Shown: positions 6,748-8,104 of the stretch, in pieces | Layout: each line of letters begins with the position of its first letter | How positions within the stretch are numbered: the first letter of the stretch is position 1 | Assembly: GCA_017999135.1 (NCBI GenBank) | Contig: JAGOBT010000122.1 | Location: 1 to 8,104, forward strand | Origin: Burkholderiaceae bacterium | GTDB taxonomy: Bacteria > Pseudomonadota > Gammaproteobacteria > Burkholderiales > Burkholderiaceae_C | DNA: 8,104 nucleotides | Direction of reading: 5' to 3' | Notes under the pieces: model-generated | The model's database searches: none | What the model was told of the DNA's origin: nothing | The model's input: only the letters and a program-made list of their open reading frames with translations | Translations under genes and position numbers: made by a program

Positions 6748-6794
6748 CCACGGGCCACGCACCATGGCGCCATGCCAAACCAAAGGAGATCGCG

Positions 6795-7748
6795 ATGACC
6801 AAGACCGTGCTGGTGCTGGGTGCCAATGGCCGCCTCGGGCGGGCCGCTGTGCTGGCTTTTGCCGCCGCCGGCTGGCAGGTGCGGGCGCAGTTGCGCCGGG
6901 CACCGCGCGCCGTGCTGCCCGCTGGCGTGCGGCTGGTGATCTGCGACGCGCTCGACCTGCCCACCCTCACCGCCGCCGGCCAGGGCGCGCAGGTGATCGT
7001 CAACGCGCTCAACCCCGACGACACCCGCTGGGCCACGCTGCTGCCGCCGATCACGGCCGCCACGCTGGCCCTGGCCCGCGCCACCGGCGCCACGCTGATG
7101 CTGCCCGGCAATGTCTACAACTTCGGCAACCAGCTGCCGCCGCGGCTGACCGAGGCCACGCCGTTTGCCGCCACCCACCCCAAGGCGGCCCAGCGCATCG
7201 CGCTGGAGGCGGCCTTGGCCGACGCGGCGGTCACCGGGGTGCGCAGCATCGTGCTGCGGGCGGGTGACTTTCTCGGCGACGCCGGCACCTGGATGGACCT
7301 GGCCATGGCCAAGGGCCTGGCCCGCGGCCGCTTCACCCAGATGGGCCCGGCCGACCTGCCGCATGCCTGGGCCTGGCTGCCCGACCTGGCGAAGACCTGC
7401 GTGGCGGTGGCCGAGCGCCGCGCCACGCTGCCGGCGCATGCCGTGCTGCACGTGCCGGGCCTCACGCTCACCGGCGCGCAACTGCAGCAGGCCTTCGAGG
7501 CCGCCGTGGGCCGGCCACTGCAGACCCGCCACTTCCCCTGGCCGCTGCTGCGCCTGGCCACGCCGTTCTCGCCGATGCTGCGGGCGTTGTTCGAGATGCG
7601 CTACCTGTGGCAGCGCCCGCACCAGCTGGACGGCGCCCGGCTGCAGGCCCTGCTGGGCGACCAGCTGCCGCAAACGCCGCTGGACGCGGTGGTGCGGCAG
7701 TGCATCGCCAGCCTGCCGGCCAAGCCGGATACGCCTGCGCTGGCCTGA
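6795..7748 (+). CDS. Atypical SDR / NAD(P)-dependent epimerase-like oxidoreductase
   Basis: A 317-residue cytoplasmic protein with an N-terminal Rossmann fold. The dinucleotide motif GANGRLG (9-15, GxxGxxG) follows VLVLG, the layout of extended or atypical short-chain dehydrogenases (NAD-dependent epimerase/dehydratase or NmrA-like). Further fold landmarks are D51 (ICDALD), VIVNALNP at 67-74 and LPGNVYNFG at 103-111. The catalytic YxxxK is not intact: where Y is expected, AATHPK (125-130) keeps a Lys but has Ala at 126. It may therefore use another mechanism or only bind the nucleotide. The ATG at 6795 is fixed by AGGAG at 6784-6788. The frame runs open upstream through the antisense of the LysR gene, which is not coding. 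It is divergent from the LysR gene and is its most likely target. The substrate is unknown. Confidence 0.85.
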   Translation: MTKTVLVLGANGRLGRAAVLAFAAAGWQVRAQLRRAPRAVLPAGVRLVICDALDLPTLTAAGQGAQVIVNALNPDDTRWATLLPPITAATLALARATGATLMLPGNVYNFGNQLPPRLTEATPFAATHPKAAQRIALEAALADAAVTGVRSIVLRAGDFLGDAGTWMDLAMAKGLARGRFTQMGPADLPHAWAWLPDLAKTCVAVAERRATLPAHAVLHVPGLTLTGAQLQQAFEAAVGRPLQTRHFPWPLLRLATPFSPMLRALFEMRYLWQRPHQLDGARLQALLGDQLPQTPLDAVVRQCIASLPAKPDTPALA

Positions 7749-7762
7749 GCCACGCCCTGCGC

Positions 7763-7785
7763 CGTGGCAGACTGGCCCTGCCACG
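7763..7785 (+). terminator. Hairpin between the SDR and hydrolase genes
   Basis: CGTGGCAG (7763-7770) and CTGCCACG (7778-7785) form a perfect 8-bp stem with a 7-base loop, 14 bp after the SDR stop. No T-run follows. It could end SDR transcription (Rho-assisted) or be a leader structure just before the Shine-Dalgarno sequence of the next gene (GGAGG at 7791-7795). Confidence 0.4.
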
Positions 7786-7800
7786 CGCACGGAGGATCAG

Positions 7801-8104
7801 ATGCAGGCAGGACGTGAGATGTTGCAAGGCCTGGCCCGCATGGCCACGGTGGCGGCCGGGCTGATGGCTGCAGGCCTGGCCGCGGCCCAGGCCCCCTTGC
7901 TGACCACCGAGGCCGAGTTGCAGGGCACCGCCGTGCCCGCCGCCATCGAGACCTTCTGGGCCGACCGGGGCCAGGCCGGCACCATCACCGGCCAGGGCGG
8001 GCTGAATCTGGCGCTGCGGCGCTTCCTGCAGCCCGACCGGGCCACCGAGCAGGGCGCCATCACCATCGTGTCGGGCCGCACCGAGACGATGCTGAAGTAC
8101 AAGG
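7801..8104 (+). CDS. PldB-like alpha/beta hydrolase with signal peptide (partial)
   Basis: Only the first 101 codons are present; the frame is open at the window end. ATG 7801 is fixed by GGAGG five bases upstream. Residues 1-31 look like a Sec signal peptide: R5 and R13, a hydrophobic Ala/Leu/Met core, and a likely cut after AQA (residue 31). The rest matches the N-terminal region of lysophospholipase L2 (PldB) and related serine hydrolases: FWADRGQAGTITG (52-64) compares with FWRQRDEAEFTG in E. coli PldB, and ITIVSGRTETMLKYK (87-101) compares with VVICPGRIESYVKYA. The SGRTE segment corresponds to the strand and oxyanion-hole region. The nucleophile elbow and catalytic triad lie beyond the window. 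A periplasmic or secreted lipase/esterase role is inferred from the signal peptide; the substrate is not determinable. Confidence 0.75.
   Translation, partial: MQAGREMLQGLARMATVAAGLMAAGLAAAQAPLLTTEAELQGTAVPAAIETFWADRGQAGTITGQGGLNLALRRFLQPDRATEQGAITIVSGRTETMLKYK

Larger units (their letters stand above)
6699..6794. promoter_or_regulatory. Divergent LysR/SDR regulatory region
   Basis: This 96-bp gap separates the LysR start from the SDR start. Positions 6701-6747 are about 39% GC, far below the surroundings. Two inverted repeats lie here: CATTC-tt-GAATG (6704-6715) and ATCCAT-n6-ATGGAT (6730-6747). TATACA at 6721-6726 is a possible -10 element, but no good -35 pairs with it. The region should hold both promoters and the LysR operator. 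I could not find a perfect symmetric T-n11-A LysR box. Confidence 0.6.

Noticed and set aside
5823..6794. An upstream extension of the SDR frame through the antisense of the LysR gene
   Set aside because: It lies opposite a well-supported LysR gene and is Gln/His/Arg-biased. The strong Shine-Dalgarno at 6784-6788 and the Rossmann motif fix the start at 6795.

Overview
The window is GC-rich throughout, with strong G/C preference at third codon positions and two short AT-richer stretches (about 61-111 and 6700-6747). Codon use, the mix of gene families and the gene style suggest a betaproteobacterium of the order Burkholderiales (Rubrivivax/Leptothrix/Ideonella-like). That placement is inferred from composition, not shown by a marker gene. 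I see no rRNA, tRNA, mobile element, CRISPR array or phage gene.

Left block (239-5316, all + strand). Five closely spaced genes run in the same direction: a RavA-type MoxR AAA+ ATPase, its ViaA-type von Willebrand A partner 5 bp downstream, a small exported protein of unknown function, an aldo/keto reductase 14 bp further on, and a membrane-anchored DUF1499 protein whose GTG start overlaps the reductase stop by 4 bases. The spacing fits one operon. RavA and ViaA form a known chaperone-like pair (ATPase plus metal-binding adaptor). The job of the three downstream genes is unknown. This RavA appears to lack the beta-barrel LARA insertion of the E. coli protein. None of the five starts has a recognisable Shine-Dalgarno sequence.

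Middle (5317-5338). The left block converges on a minus-strand pair. A perfect 9-bp inverted repeat (5330-5359) lies across the junction and may act as a terminator.

Right block (5339-8104). A LysR-type regulator (minus strand) is followed on the same strand by an AhpD-like CxxC alkylhydroperoxidase-family protein. The regulator is divergent from an atypical SDR/NAD(P)-binding oxidoreductase on the + strand. The 96-bp divergent region is AT-richer and carries two inverted repeats that could be operators. This looks like a small LysR-controlled redox module. Downstream, a PldB-like alpha/beta hydrolase with a signal peptide begins at 7801 and runs off the window end.

These are mostly recognisable families in a chromosomal setting. 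The least explained parts are the exported protein at 3258-3818, the LARA-less RavA, and the five-gene arrangement itself.
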